Below, one piece after another: positions 43,371 through 51,202 of a stretch of DNA of 64,000 nt. The notes below the pieces were generated by a model. The model was not told the origin of the DNA and made no database searches. It saw only the letters and a program-made list of their open reading frames with translations. A program made the position numbers and the translations under genes. The stretch's first letter is position 1. Every line of letters begins with the position of its first letter. This DNA is from PCPOR2b sp965220385. GTDB lineage: Bacteria; Poribacteria; WGA-4E; PCPOR2b. The stretch is from NCBI GenBank assembly GCA_965220385.1, contig OZ244825.1, positions 1,860,001 through 1,924,000 on the forward strand, in the 5' to 3' direction.

Positions 43371-43561
43371 ATAACGTAAGTTGTTAGTTGTCCAGTCTGC
43401 TCGGCTTGGATATGCCTATCCAAGTCTCGGACTCTCGGAACGGAGCCATCTTTGCGCGTGTGCAGTGGATTTGTCAATCCACTGCGAACAGTGAGAAACT
43501 CGATTTCGTTTTCATGCTTCCACTTTGCGACATTTCACATCACTAGCAACTTGCGTTATAA
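43371..43561. repeat. repeat E element carrying repeat C hairpins
   Basis: The ends are ATAACGTAAGTTGTTAG and CTAGCAACTTGCGTTAT, inverted with 15 of 17 matches. Inside are CTTGGATATGCCTATCCAAG, GAACGGAGCCATCTTTGC and GTGGATTTGTCAATCCAC. Confidence 0.65.
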
Positions 43562-43716
43562 TAGCCCCTAACTCCTGTGCAAATTGTATCATTTCTGTAG
43601 GTCGATTTTCCAAAATCGACGGTTTTGTGTCGAGATGTGAATCTCGACCTACAGGTTCTCATGGATTTCCAATCACCAGCAACTTGCGTTATAAATAAGA
43701 GAGGACGGGACCCCGA
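43562..43716. repeat. spacer with palindromes
   Basis: GTCGATTTTCCAAAATCGAC (43601-43620) and GTCGAGATGTGAATCTCGAC (43632-43651) are hairpins. The second recurs at 24899. CCAGCAACTTGCGTTAT at 43677 is another repeat E end, followed by the ribosome site of the next frame. Confidence 0.55.
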
Positions 43717-44269
43717 ATGAAACATAGAACGATTTTTATATCCACACTTGTTCTGTTCGTTCTATGTGTGGTGTGGAGTGCGCCCTGTTTGTTGCTGACA
43801 CCGTATGAAAAGGGATACAGCATTACCAGTTTCGTGGAGGATTCTGATCTGATTGTTTACGGCACGGTTATGGAAAAGGACTTTGTGCCCCGTGAGCCTT
43901 ATGAACGATGTACCACCAACATCACGATAGATGTTAAAGAAGTGATAATACGTTCAGCCACAAACCGTATTATATTCGGTGGTATCTGCCTGCTGTCACG
44001 CCCACATATACTTTTGGGGATTTTCTAACGGGTAGGGGTAAGATCTATCGTCATTGGACGGGCAGTGGATTCTCTTTGAAGAAATGGCGATCCGCTTGTC
44101 CGATCCGTCCGAACGGATCGGACAAGCGGATCGTCTCCAAGTTATTGCTGTTTTACTTGAAAAGATGGAGATAAAGCCTCCTGGACGGGAGGGAAAACGG
44201 AACAGGAATGACCCAACAGAGGTGTTCGTAGGAAGCCGATCCGTAAGCCAAGTTCCCAAACTGGATTGA
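43717..44269 (+). pseudogene. exported protein, frameshifted
   Basis: The first frame (43717-44028, 103 residues) has a ribosome site (AGAGAGGACGGG), a signal peptide (STLVLFVLCVVWSAP) and DSDLIVYGTVMEKDFVPREP, YERCTTNITIDVKEVI. This resembles the start of bacterial proteins with an OB-like 'vDlvvyGkVxe' domain. It then loses sense (GGICLLSRPHILLGIF). A later frame (44054-44269) continues to LLEKMEIKPPGREGKRNRND, PTEVFVGSRS. A deletion or frameshift in the middle is the simplest explanation. A large palindrome sits in the second part. Confidence 0.5.
44088..44133. repeat. perfect 21-bp inverted repeat with 4-base loop
   Basis: The left arm starts CGATCCGCTTGTCCGATCC and its exact reverse complement follows after CCGA, ending at 44133. 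GATCCG is itself repeated inside each arm. It would form a very stable cruciform or RNA hairpin. No T-run follows. Confidence 0.85.
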
Positions 44270-44316
44270 GAGGGGGCTGCCACTACTGAGAAGCAACCTC
44301 CTCCGTTGGTTGCGCT

Positions 44317-44895
44317 TTAGAACTGCCAATTGGTGATCAAGAGGTGCATCGCAAAGCCCGATATTAAGGGCATCGTTATGTTATCATCTACTCCAATGGG
44401 CAAGAGTTCCACAACGGTCGCGACCAGCGCGCCAGTAATTGCGACGGCTGGGTGGAGTCTCATCAACAGTGCAACCGCAATGCACACGACGAAACATGCG
44501 AGGCTGCCTTCTAAACTCTTTCGGGAAAAGAGTTTAATTCGTCCCCACTGCTTACCGATTAACGCTGCACATAGGTCCCCAAGGGTCAGGAAACAGAGAC
44601 ATACGATTGCCAACGTTTTATCGAAGAAAAGTACACAAAGGAAGGATCCGATAAGAAAGTATGTGGCACCCGTAGGTCCACCCTTCTGTTCTTGGGAACG
44701 TAGTATCGGGGAAAAAATACGCAGAAATGTAGCTCGGACAGATGGGACTAGAACCTTGAGCAGCTCAGCTCCAAGAGCAAGGGCAACAAGCCCACCAACG
44801 CCGATGATGGCCAAGTCCCGCGATGTGAAGAGATACAGGATAGGAACAACTAACCCCAAAAGATGGATACTTTTGCGCGTTAATTCTCGTGCCAT
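44317..44895 (-). CDS. CTP-dependent lipid kinase-like (SEC59/DGK1/VTE5 family) membrane protein
   Basis: 192 residues from ATG at 44895 (an ATG seven codons earlier is possible; AGGCGGTGAT precedes the chosen one). Several membrane helices are visible. The start ELTRKSIHLLGLVVPILYLF is the hallmark of dolichol/phytol/diacylglycerol kinases and related cytidylyltransferase-like proteins. GDLCAALIGKQWGRIKLF and KSLEGSLACFVVCIAVALL carry the conserved GD..A and KSxEG nucleotide-binding motifs. ELLPIGVDDNITMPLISG closes the domain as in the family. It phosphorylates an isoprenoid alcohol or diacylglycerol using CTP in characterised relatives. The gap of about 245 bp to the PhyH gene suggests a separate transcript. 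Confidence 0.85.
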   Translation of the reverse strand: MARELTRKSIHLLGLVVPILYLFTSRDLAIIGVGGLVALALGAELLKVLVPSVRATFLRIFSPILRSQEQKGGPTGATYFLIGSFLCVLFFDKTLAIVCLCFLTLGDLCAALIGKQWGRIKLFSRKSLEGSLACFVVCIAVALLMRLHPAVAITGALVATVVELLPIGVDDNITMPLISGFAMHLLITNWQF

Positions 44896-45140
44896 GATAT
44901 CACCGCCTACTTTCACATTGTATTGTCAGACGATGAAACCGTGGCAAGAACTGTACCAACTGACACGGCGCCCGATAAACACAAGTATACGCGGCAAAAG
45001 TGGACACGGCACTGCGCCATTTGCTATGCAGATTTTACCGGGCGGTGCAGAATTTGCACACACAAATAAGGGCGAGAACGGAAAGAGCACTCACATATCG
45101 CGACGTTGAATCTGTCAGTTTGCTGTGTGTGTTTTACACA

Positions 45141-45959
45141 TCATGCTGCTTCAAGCACATTTTCAGGGAGATTTTCTAACCGGCCCATCCAGTATCCCAC
45201 ATCGAACTTGTCATCCCCAATCAAGAATCGCCATAGCTTAATCCGGTTGACAATCTCAAGGCGGACGTCATTGCCGTACCACTTGTGATTGTTGTTCAAA
45301 ATTCCCGGAATTGCCGGGTCATCAAGATCATCTGTATTCCACAGCCCCATCTGGCGCACTGTCGGATTCAGCCTCAGCTTAAACATATATCGGGTGCGGT
45401 CAGTCAAGTTGGGCTGGGCACAGTGCCAGATACCGTGGTGAACGACTAAGATCGTACCCGCTTTGCATACAACAGGCAGCTGCTCCAAGAAGTTTTGATA
45501 CCGAGCGATGTCTGACTCGCAGACACGGCGGTAGTGGCTGCCCGGCAGAATCATCGTCCCGCCCATCTCACGCGGTGTGTCGTGCGCGAAATAGAAGAAC
45601 TGAATGTCAAAATGCATACGGGTGTCGATAATCGCATCTGCATGCCAGTGTTGTCCTATATCTCTACCGGCGTTGACGGTATGGACAGCGTGATGATCAT
45701 AAAGCGGATCAGGTCCAACAAGGCTATGGATGATACCTTGAACTTCCGGCAGTCGAAAGACAGCTCCGATGGACGATGGTTCGGGCCAGACTTCACTCAA
45801 GGGAGTACCGGCGGTTCCACGACCAATACCGTGCTCTTCCATCTCTGCGTGGACAGCTTCATTCAGCTCTGTAGAAACCAATTCATCAAAGCGCAGGTAT
45901 CCATCAGCGACGAAATGCGCCATCTGTTTGGAATCCAGTAGATACTTTTTGTCAACCAT
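45141..45959 (-). CDS. phytanoyl-CoA dioxygenase (PhyH) family oxygenase
   Basis: 272 residues from ATG at 45959, picked for the GGAGGAAATTG ribosome site. Upstream in-frame codons belong to the preceding gene's region. It is an Fe(II)/2-oxoglutarate enzyme: iron ligands are His and Asp of QHWHADAIIDTRMHFDIQ (HxD) and a distal His in VVHHGIWHCAQPN; DRTRYMFKLR supplies the Arg that binds 2-oxoglutarate. GGTMILPGSHYRR is the family loop before the distal His. Substrate is unknown; PhyH relatives hydroxylate many small molecules. It overlaps the small upstream gene by 8 bases and lies behind an enolase-superfamily gene, so a catabolic operon is likely. Confidence 0.9.
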   Translation of the reverse strand: MVDKKYLLDSKQMAHFVADGYLRFDELVSTELNEAVHAEMEEHGIGRGTAGTPLSEVWPEPSSIGAVFRLPEVQGIIHSLVGPDPLYDHHAVHTVNAGRDIGQHWHADAIIDTRMHFDIQFFYFAHDTPREMGGTMILPGSHYRRVCESDIARYQNFLEQLPVVCKAGTILVVHHGIWHCAQPNLTDRTRYMFKLRLNPTVRQMGLWNTDDLDDPAIPGILNNNHKWYGNDVRLEIVNRIKLWRFLIGDDKFDVGYWMGRLENLPENVLEAA

Positions 45960-46233
45960 CAATTTCCTCCATTTTTTCGAGAATGTACTCAAACCTGAGG
46001 TACGAAGTACTGTATTCCATGCCCGGATAGGCGGGGAATTGTTGTGGGAATTGCACGACACGCCATCCATGCTGCATCGCTTCTACAACGGTATTATAGG
46101 GAGGTTTGTCACTGTCGCCCGTTGTGGGGTTCGTGCCTCCCGTCCCATCATACATCGACCACGCAACAACATTGCTATCCAAAGCCGGTGTATGGAGATA
46201 AAGCACAAGAATTTTTTGGCGTAACTGTGGCAT
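45952..46233 (-). CDS. small conserved-looking protein in the PhyH operon
   Basis: 93 residues from ATG at 46233 (MPQLRQKILVLYLH; an ATG five codons upstream is possible). It is soluble, with a central DGTGGTNPTTGDSDKPPYNT and a C-terminal part EAMQHGWRVVQFPQQFPAYP, then STSYLRFEYILEKMEEI. The segment 'GWRVxQFP...TSYLxFExILEK' looks like a conserved small domain, but I do not know a function. It sits between the mandelate-racemase-type gene (30 bp away) and PhyH (8-bp overlap), so it is co-transcribed and perhaps an accessory to the oxygenase. Confidence 0.7.
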   Translation of the reverse strand: MPQLRQKILVLYLHTPALDSNVVAWSMYDGTGGTNPTTGDSDKPPYNTVVEAMQHGWRVVQFPQQFPAYPGMEYSTSYLRFEYILEKMEEIDG

Positions 46234-46263
46234 CACGCTGCCTTTCAATATGTTTTTTCGGTT

Positions 46264-47421
46264 TCAATCCAGACGCCGAGAAGCAAGCACGTCTTCATTC
46301 AGCTTTGATCCCAGTCCGGGCAATTCCGACGGGATAAGTTCGCCGTTCTCAATCTGGAGGGGCGGATCGATCAGGTCATGTTCCCAAGCTGCCTCCGGCG
46401 CGGTGCCGGCATACTCCATATAGAGGAGATTGGGTATTGTCGCGGAGACATGGGAGGTCGCCCGCGTGAGCACAGGACCACACCAGTTGTGCGGTGCTAA
46501 TTTGACATCGTGAACCTCCGCCATCGCCGCAACCTTGAAGGTTTCCAGAATACCACCATTATTGCCTACCTCTGACTGAAGAATCTGGATACCGCTGTGG
46601 GCAAGGACTTTTTCCGCGCTCCGCCGTTCGGAGAGTAGTTCCCCTGTGGCAATAGGTATCGAGGTTGAATCTGCGACCTGCTTGATAAGGTCGGGTTGAT
46701 CGGGTGGATTGGTCGGTTCTTCAAAGAAAAAGGGATTTAATGGCTCAAGCGCCTTGACGGTCATCAGTGCACCCTCAAGGCTAAACCTCGCGTGTGCATC
46801 AATTGCCATATTGAAATCTTGCCCAAGTGCATCCCGCATCGCTTCCACCTCTTTAATGGCACCGTCCAGCTGCCCCGTCTCCGGTGTACCTTGAATCCCG
46901 TAATACCCGAACGGATCCCATTTGAACATCTCGAAGCCTGCCTCTTTTGTGCTTACCGCCCGTTCGACCCGCTCTTCGACAGTCTTGGATTCACCGAAGA
47001 CACCATGGTTCGCGTAGAGCGGGATTCGCTCCCGCACCCGTCCACCAAGCAGGGTATAGATGGGAAGTCCCGCCACCTGGCCTAAGATATCCCACATCGC
47101 GATCTCAATTGCACTGACCGCCGCGAACCATTCCCAACCGGATCCACGCTGAGCAACGCCGTTCAGAAAGGCTTCAATCTCGAGCGGGTTCGTACCCTCA
47201 AGCTCTCCCGCAATCGAGTCCGCGAAGTCTCGGATCGCCAGCGACCGTGCTTCTCCAGAGGCGTGGCATTCTCCAATCCCGTCGATGCCTTGGTCCGTCC
47301 GAATCCTGACGATCAGAAAGGCGTAGCCACGGGTGTTTGGCTTAATCAAAATCGGTTCTACCAAGTCAATTTTTATGGGGTAACTCGCTTTCGATAGTGC
47401 TTCTGAGTGAGGTCCTTCCAT
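46264..47421 (-). CDS. mandelate racemase / muconate lactonizing enzyme family (enolase superfamily)
   Basis: 385 residues from ATG at 47421, with GAAGGGGAAACG as ribosome site. The N-terminal capping domain starts KIDLVEPILIKPNTRGYAFL. Barrel residues are visible: FKWDPF on strand 2, metal ligands in AIDAHARF (Asp), FFEEPTNPPD (Glu) and IATGELLSERR (Glu), and a base in LAPHNWCGPVLT (His). GGRVRERIPLYANHG is typical of acid-sugar dehydratases of the D-galactonate/mandelate type. It probably abstracts the proton alpha to a carboxylate; dehydration of a sugar acid is most likely. First gene of the operon with the small protein and PhyH. Confidence 0.9.
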   Translation of the reverse strand: MEGPHSEALSKASYPIKIDLVEPILIKPNTRGYAFLIVRIRTDQGIDGIGECHASGEARSLAIRDFADSIAGELEGTNPLEIEAFLNGVAQRGSGWEWFAAVSAIEIAMWDILGQVAGLPIYTLLGGRVRERIPLYANHGVFGESKTVEERVERAVSTKEAGFEMFKWDPFGYYGIQGTPETGQLDGAIKEVEAMRDALGQDFNMAIDAHARFSLEGALMTVKALEPLNPFFFEEPTNPPDQPDLIKQVADSTSIPIATGELLSERRSAEKVLAHSGIQILQSEVGNNGGILETFKVAAMAEVHDVKLAPHNWCGPVLTRATSHVSATIPNLLYMEYAGTAPEAAWEHDLIDPPLQIENGELIPSELPGLGSKLNEDVLASRRLD

Positions 47422-47530
47422 CGTTTCCCCTTCCGTCAAAAGTTGTACCAACTAAGACCATAAACGGTATTATATCCCTATCCACCTGTAAAGTAAAGTG
47501 CATTTTGCCGATTGGGGATATAGGGCTATT

Positions 47531-47712
47531 TATGGTGAATTAGACAAATAAGTGGACATTACCCATAACTCCGACCTTCGAGAGGTTTCCAAAGTCCCCC
47601 TGACCAATTTCCCCCCTGACAAGGGGCGGGTGCCCTCTGGGCGGCGGGGTTGGGGGATTTAGGGGGTTGGCTGTGCAGTGGAGATGTTTAAGTAATTGTA
47701 AAATCTACCATA
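47531..47712. repeat. repeat B, 182-bp copy
   Basis: TATGGTGAATTAGACAAATA at the left; AATTGTAAAATCTACCATA at the right. The interior GTTTCCAAAGTCCCCCTGAC and GGATTTAGGGGGTTGGCTGT matches the truncated copy at 17111. Confidence 0.7.
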
Positions 47713-48022
47713 GACGTGCCCATTCACAATTCAAGGTGGGTCATGCGGTTATGAGGATGTGCATGATTATTGCGACAATGCTGTTATCCCGATACTTCAA
47801 TCGTGACTTACAGCACTGTGATCGGAAAAATTGGACGGAGAACACAAATAAGCAAACAAAGCAGTTGTCAAGCCGTGAAGAGTGCTGCCGGGTTAGAGGC
47901 GTGATACCTCGCGCGATGATGTAACGGTGTATCCATTTATCTACGCCCCTGTATCTATTTATGTACACCTCTGAACAAATCTCCTGTGGATAAACCATTA
48001 GCAATCTACAATGGAGGTCCCA
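47713..48022. other. spacer, no gene seen
   Basis: About 300 bases between the repeat and the next gene. The frames are short. ATCTACGCCCCTGTATCTAT and nearby TTTATCTACG/TTTATGTACA repeats are weak. The last bases hold the ribosome site GGAGGT. Confidence 0.4.
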
Positions 48023-49255
48023 ATGAAAAACATGCCGCGTGTAACCGGGACTACACAATCTCGGCAAAAGCCAATCCAGTCCCTTCCGTTTTGCGTTATT
48101 TTGTCCTTCGTGGTGCACCTGTTAGTCGTTATCACGTTTCTTGCCCTAAAAAAACCTGTCGTTGGTCAGGTGGAAGAGGGAATCACTGCTACCCTTTTCT
48201 CCATCAAACAACCCGCGTTAAAGCGCAAATCAATATCACACAAACCTCTCAGCCCAATTCGCTCCCCAAAAACGCTAGCCGATGTTGGGGCTCAGAGCGT
48301 ACCTCCCCGATTGCATCAGGATTCCCAGCAATCTGCGATTCATTCCAGCCTTTTACCCCTTCAGTCCTCCTCTGACAACTCTCCACCGGTAGTAGGTATG
48401 GAAAACGCTAAAGGCTTCGGCGGGAGGGGCGGTAATGCCGCCGAAGGAGGATTAGGAGATGACACCGGCACAGGTATTGGAATCTCGCTTGTATCAGGTG
48501 CAGCAGTAGCGAAGCCAAAAAACGTCGTTGCCCTTCATACCCGTGCGCTTCAATCTCCGATGGATAAGGAGAAACCAACGCGAGCAATTGCCCTCGATGA
48601 CCCAATTAATTCGGATCGGATTCAACCGCCAAGGTTGGCGCGTAACCGTTCAAATCTGATTGATGTCGTATTTATCATCTCTTGTAGGGAGGAGATGCGT
48701 CCGTACATCAACGATGTTGTCGCATTTGTCAAACGTGAGATCCAGCGATACCGAGCGTCAGCCAAAGATTACCGGGTGGGTATCATTACCTCTGATCTTG
48801 AATACTGTGCGGGCCCTCAATACATCAGGTACTTTCCATTGAGCGACCGTTTTGATAAAGCCCTTGAGATGCTGGACCGTGTCCAACTTCGACCATACTA
48901 TAGGGATATTCAACTGAACGCAATTCAGTACGCTCTTGAACGGTGTGCGTTTCGTCCAGATGCCCAGCGTCGCCTCATTGTCTTCGGTAACGATATCCCG
49001 ATATGCGGTGGGTATTCACCCCTATCTGTTATTGAACGGTGCCGTGCGCTTGGGGTTGTTCTTGATATTCATGGTGCAGATACAGCGGTAGGTTCCCATC
49101 TGGCATTGCAGACGGGAGGAACATGGGTTCACGCTTTTGAGAACCAATACGACATGGAAAATCTTCAGGTGCCAAGCTGGGGGGCGGCTGATTGGAAACT
49201 TCAAATTACCCTGAAAAATATAATAGAACAACGGATCTATGTGTCAGAATTTTAG
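48023..49255 (+). CDS. TonB-like inner-membrane protein with a vWA-like domain
   Basis: 410 residues from ATG at 48023 (GGAGGTCCCA precedes it). The single N-terminal helix FCVILSFVVHLLVVITFLAL has the Ser-x3-His pattern of TonB anchors that couple to ExbB/ExbD. A long proline/serine linker and a glycine-rich stretch (GFGGRGGNAAEGGLGDDTGT) follow. From about residue 210 a von Willebrand A-like fold begins (LIDVVFIISCREEMRPYIND, YRVGIITSDLEYCAG, QRRLIVFGNDIPICGG, LGVVLDIHGADTAVG). The metal site DxSxS is replaced by IISCREE, so it should not bind metal in the usual way. The lipoprotein gene 12 bp downstream is probably a partner. No exbB/exbD is in the window. Confidence 0.75.
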   Translation: MKNMPRVTGTTQSRQKPIQSLPFCVILSFVVHLLVVITFLALKKPVVGQVEEGITATLFSIKQPALKRKSISHKPLSPIRSPKTLADVGAQSVPPRLHQDSQQSAIHSSLLPLQSSSDNSPPVVGMENAKGFGGRGGNAAEGGLGDDTGTGIGISLVSGAAVAKPKNVVALHTRALQSPMDKEKPTRAIALDDPINSDRIQPPRLARNRSNLIDVVFIISCREEMRPYINDVVAFVKREIQRYRASAKDYRVGIITSDLEYCAGPQYIRYFPLSDRFDKALEMLDRVQLRPYYRDIQLNAIQYALERCAFRPDAQRRLIVFGNDIPICGGYSPLSVIERCRALGVVLDIHGADTAVGSHLALQTGGTWVHAFENQYDMENLQVPSWGAADWKLQITLKNIIEQRIYVSEF

Positions 49256-49267
49256 GAGGATAATCCA

Positions 49268-50569
49268 ATGAAGTGTCAATCTTGTCGGTTTTTAATCATC
49301 TTCTTAATGATTGTCGGTTGTAGTCCATCCGCACTGAAGGTCGAACGAGCACTTGCGCCCGGAACTTTGACCGTGATTCAGCTGTCCGACAGCGGTGCTA
49401 TCGGGCAGATCCTTGACCAACTACCACTGACCAAGGCGATTGCCGGACCCTCTGAGGTCGTTGTTCGGGACGGACGTGTTTATATTGCCAGTTATAAGCA
49501 GTTTTCGATAGTGGAAAGCGACACTAACGGCAAGCTGCGCCTTTTGTCATCGCTTCCGCTCCCCGGCTACGATGCAGCCCTTGCCCTGCACTCAACAGCT
49601 GCAGTTGCCTACATTACCAATACAGAAGGCTTACTGATTGTGGATATCGGTGACCCAATCCAGCCGAAACAGGTCAAACATCTGAGACTTTCAGACGAAC
49701 TAGCAGAGCTCAACCTTTCAAACCCACTTAACAACCCTGTTGGAACAGATATAGGGTGTGAGGACAATAAGTTGGTCTTGACGCTACAAGGAGAAGGTGA
49801 GTACCCAAACAGGCCCCGCGCCAGTATCCCAAGCCCTGCAGGTATCACCGTGGTATTCGACGTAGGAGAACCACGCTCACCCCGGATTGAACGGGTGTTG
49901 GACCCCTTACCCGGCGCAGCCGTTGTAGAGATGGGACTTTATAGCCATCAGGTGTTTGTTGCTGGTGATGAACTGATGGAGTATCAAGACTTTGAGCGAG
50001 GCCGGATGACTGCGAGAGGACTCTGGTTAAAAACCGTCGAACATCCTGATGGAGTGTTAACTCCAGGGGCGGTTCCCGGCGATGTCGTTGATATGAAATT
50101 TGTGATGGGTTCTCGCGAAGATTGGGAAACGGGGAAAACAGCGGATATCATCAAGCAGTATCGCCATGCCAATCCCCAAGAACGCCGTGAACTTGAGAGA
50201 CTCACACCGTTGGATCAGGGTGTTGTCTTTATCGCGACAGAAAATGCGGTGGTCTCGCTGTCCACAAACCATAAGTGGATCTCATGGCGACTTAGGAATA
50301 ATCGCACAGCTTCCGACCGCTTTTCTCATCTTTACGGGATAGACGCTTATGGATATTTCGGAGTGTACGTGGCAGCAGGGACGGAAGGCGTTTATGGACT
50401 GAAATGGGATGGCGAAGTCGAATTTTGGAATCGCGATCACCTCGAAACCCTTCCCGCCCCCGCCTTGGACGTTGCAGTTTCGGGGAACAAGCTCTATGTG
50501 CTGTGCGGTGAACTGGGTCTACGGAATGTGCAACACAATGAGAACTTAATCGTGAACGAGAAGAAGTAG
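49268..50569 (+). CDS. beta-propeller (LVIVD-type) lipoprotein
   Basis: 433 residues; strong ribosome site TAGGAGGATAATCC; lipobox IVGC (Cys about residue 18). Repeated segments such as VVVRDGRVYIASYKQFSIVE, VAYITNTEGLLIVDIGDPIQ, ITVVFDVGEPRSPRIERVL and GVYVAAGTEGVYGLKWDGE have the LVIVD/YVTN propeller pattern ('aYva....GlxivDvsdP..P'). Such proteins sit on the membrane surface and often bind other envelope proteins. It starts 12 bp after the TonB-like gene, so the two form an operon. Confidence 0.75.
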   Translation: MKCQSCRFLIIFLMIVGCSPSALKVERALAPGTLTVIQLSDSGAIGQILDQLPLTKAIAGPSEVVVRDGRVYIASYKQFSIVESDTNGKLRLLSSLPLPGYDAALALHSTAAVAYITNTEGLLIVDIGDPIQPKQVKHLRLSDELAELNLSNPLNNPVGTDIGCEDNKLVLTLQGEGEYPNRPRASIPSPAGITVVFDVGEPRSPRIERVLDPLPGAAVVEMGLYSHQVFVAGDELMEYQDFERGRMTARGLWLKTVEHPDGVLTPGAVPGDVVDMKFVMGSREDWETGKTADIIKQYRHANPQERRELERLTPLDQGVVFIATENAVVSLSTNHKWISWRLRNNRTASDRFSHLYGIDAYGYFGVYVAAGTEGVYGLKWDGEVEFWNRDHLETLPAPALDVAVSGNKLYVLCGELGLRNVQHNENLIVNEKK

Positions 50570-50685
50570 GCGATATTCGCTCGGTCAATCAGTTGACCTC
50601 TGCTTGTCCCAAATCGTCTCACTTGATATTTACTTGCCCAAATACTCCTTTTTTTCTTTCCTGCTAATTTTTTCGCATTTTTCCC

Positions 50686-50724
50686 TTGACACCCGTTTTT
50701 GAATATGCTAAAATTTTAGCATAT
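50686..50724 (+). promoter_or_regulatory. sigma-70 promoter with palindromic operator on the -10 box
   Basis: TTGACA (50686-50691), 17 bases, TAAAAT (50709-50714). A perfect 22-bp palindrome (ATATGCTAAAA / TTTTAGCATAT, 50703-50724) covers the -10 box. Its place before a BlaI-type gene makes it the likely self-repression operator. It is not the TACA/TGTA operator of staphylococcal BlaI. Confidence 0.8.
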
Positions 50725-50812
50725 CATCAAAAAGAGGGGTGCTTGGTAGGCAGATTGCCCTGAATCGTGATGTAATTAGGGCTTATTTCCACACACCCCA
50801 AGAGAGGATAGC

Positions 50813-51202
50813 ATGGAAGATTATCGTACCGTAAAACTAAGTCGCCGTGAGCGGCAGATTATGGACACTGTTTACCAACACGGTCAGATGTCCGTCGCCG
50901 ATGTGCTTGAAAACCTCCCAGATGCGCCAAGTTATTCGACAGTACGGGCATTGCTGCGGATTTTGGAGGAGAAGGGGCATCTCACCCATCAAAAAGATGG
51001 TCCGCGCTACATCTATCGTCCGACGCAGCCGCGCCATCAGGCGGGACAGTCTGCGCTCAAACAGGTTGTTCAGACTTTTTTCGATAGATCAATAGAACAA
51101 ACGGTTGCAGCGTTAGTGTCCGATGAAGAAGTTTCAGACGAGGAACTTAACCGTTTAAGCCAACTCATTGAGCAAGCCAAAAAAGGAGACCCACCATCAT
51201 GA
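50813..51202 (+). CDS. BlaI/MecI/CopY-family transcriptional repressor
   Basis: 129 residues; ribosome site AGAGAGGATAGC. The winged helix is standard: LSRRERQIMDTVYQHGQMSV, ADVLENLPDAPSYSTVRALL, RILEEKGHLTHQKDGPRYIY. The C-terminal dimerisation part is QVVQTFFDRSIEQTVAALVS. In this family the repressor is cleaved when the BlaR1/MecR1 sensor-protease is activated. Here the next gene encodes that partner, overlapping by 4 bases (ATGA). The operator palindrome upstream implies autoregulation. Confidence 0.95.
   Translation: MEDYRTVKLSRRERQIMDTVYQHGQMSVADVLENLPDAPSYSTVRALLRILEEKGHLTHQKDGPRYIYRPTQPRHQAGQSALKQVVQTFFDRSIEQTVAALVSDEEVSDEELNRLSQLIEQAKKGDPPS

Noticed and set aside
44330..45109. 259-codon plus-strand frame opposite the lipid-kinase-like gene
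   Set aside because: The minus strand has a clear membrane enzyme with conserved motifs; the plus-strand translation is basic and featureless.
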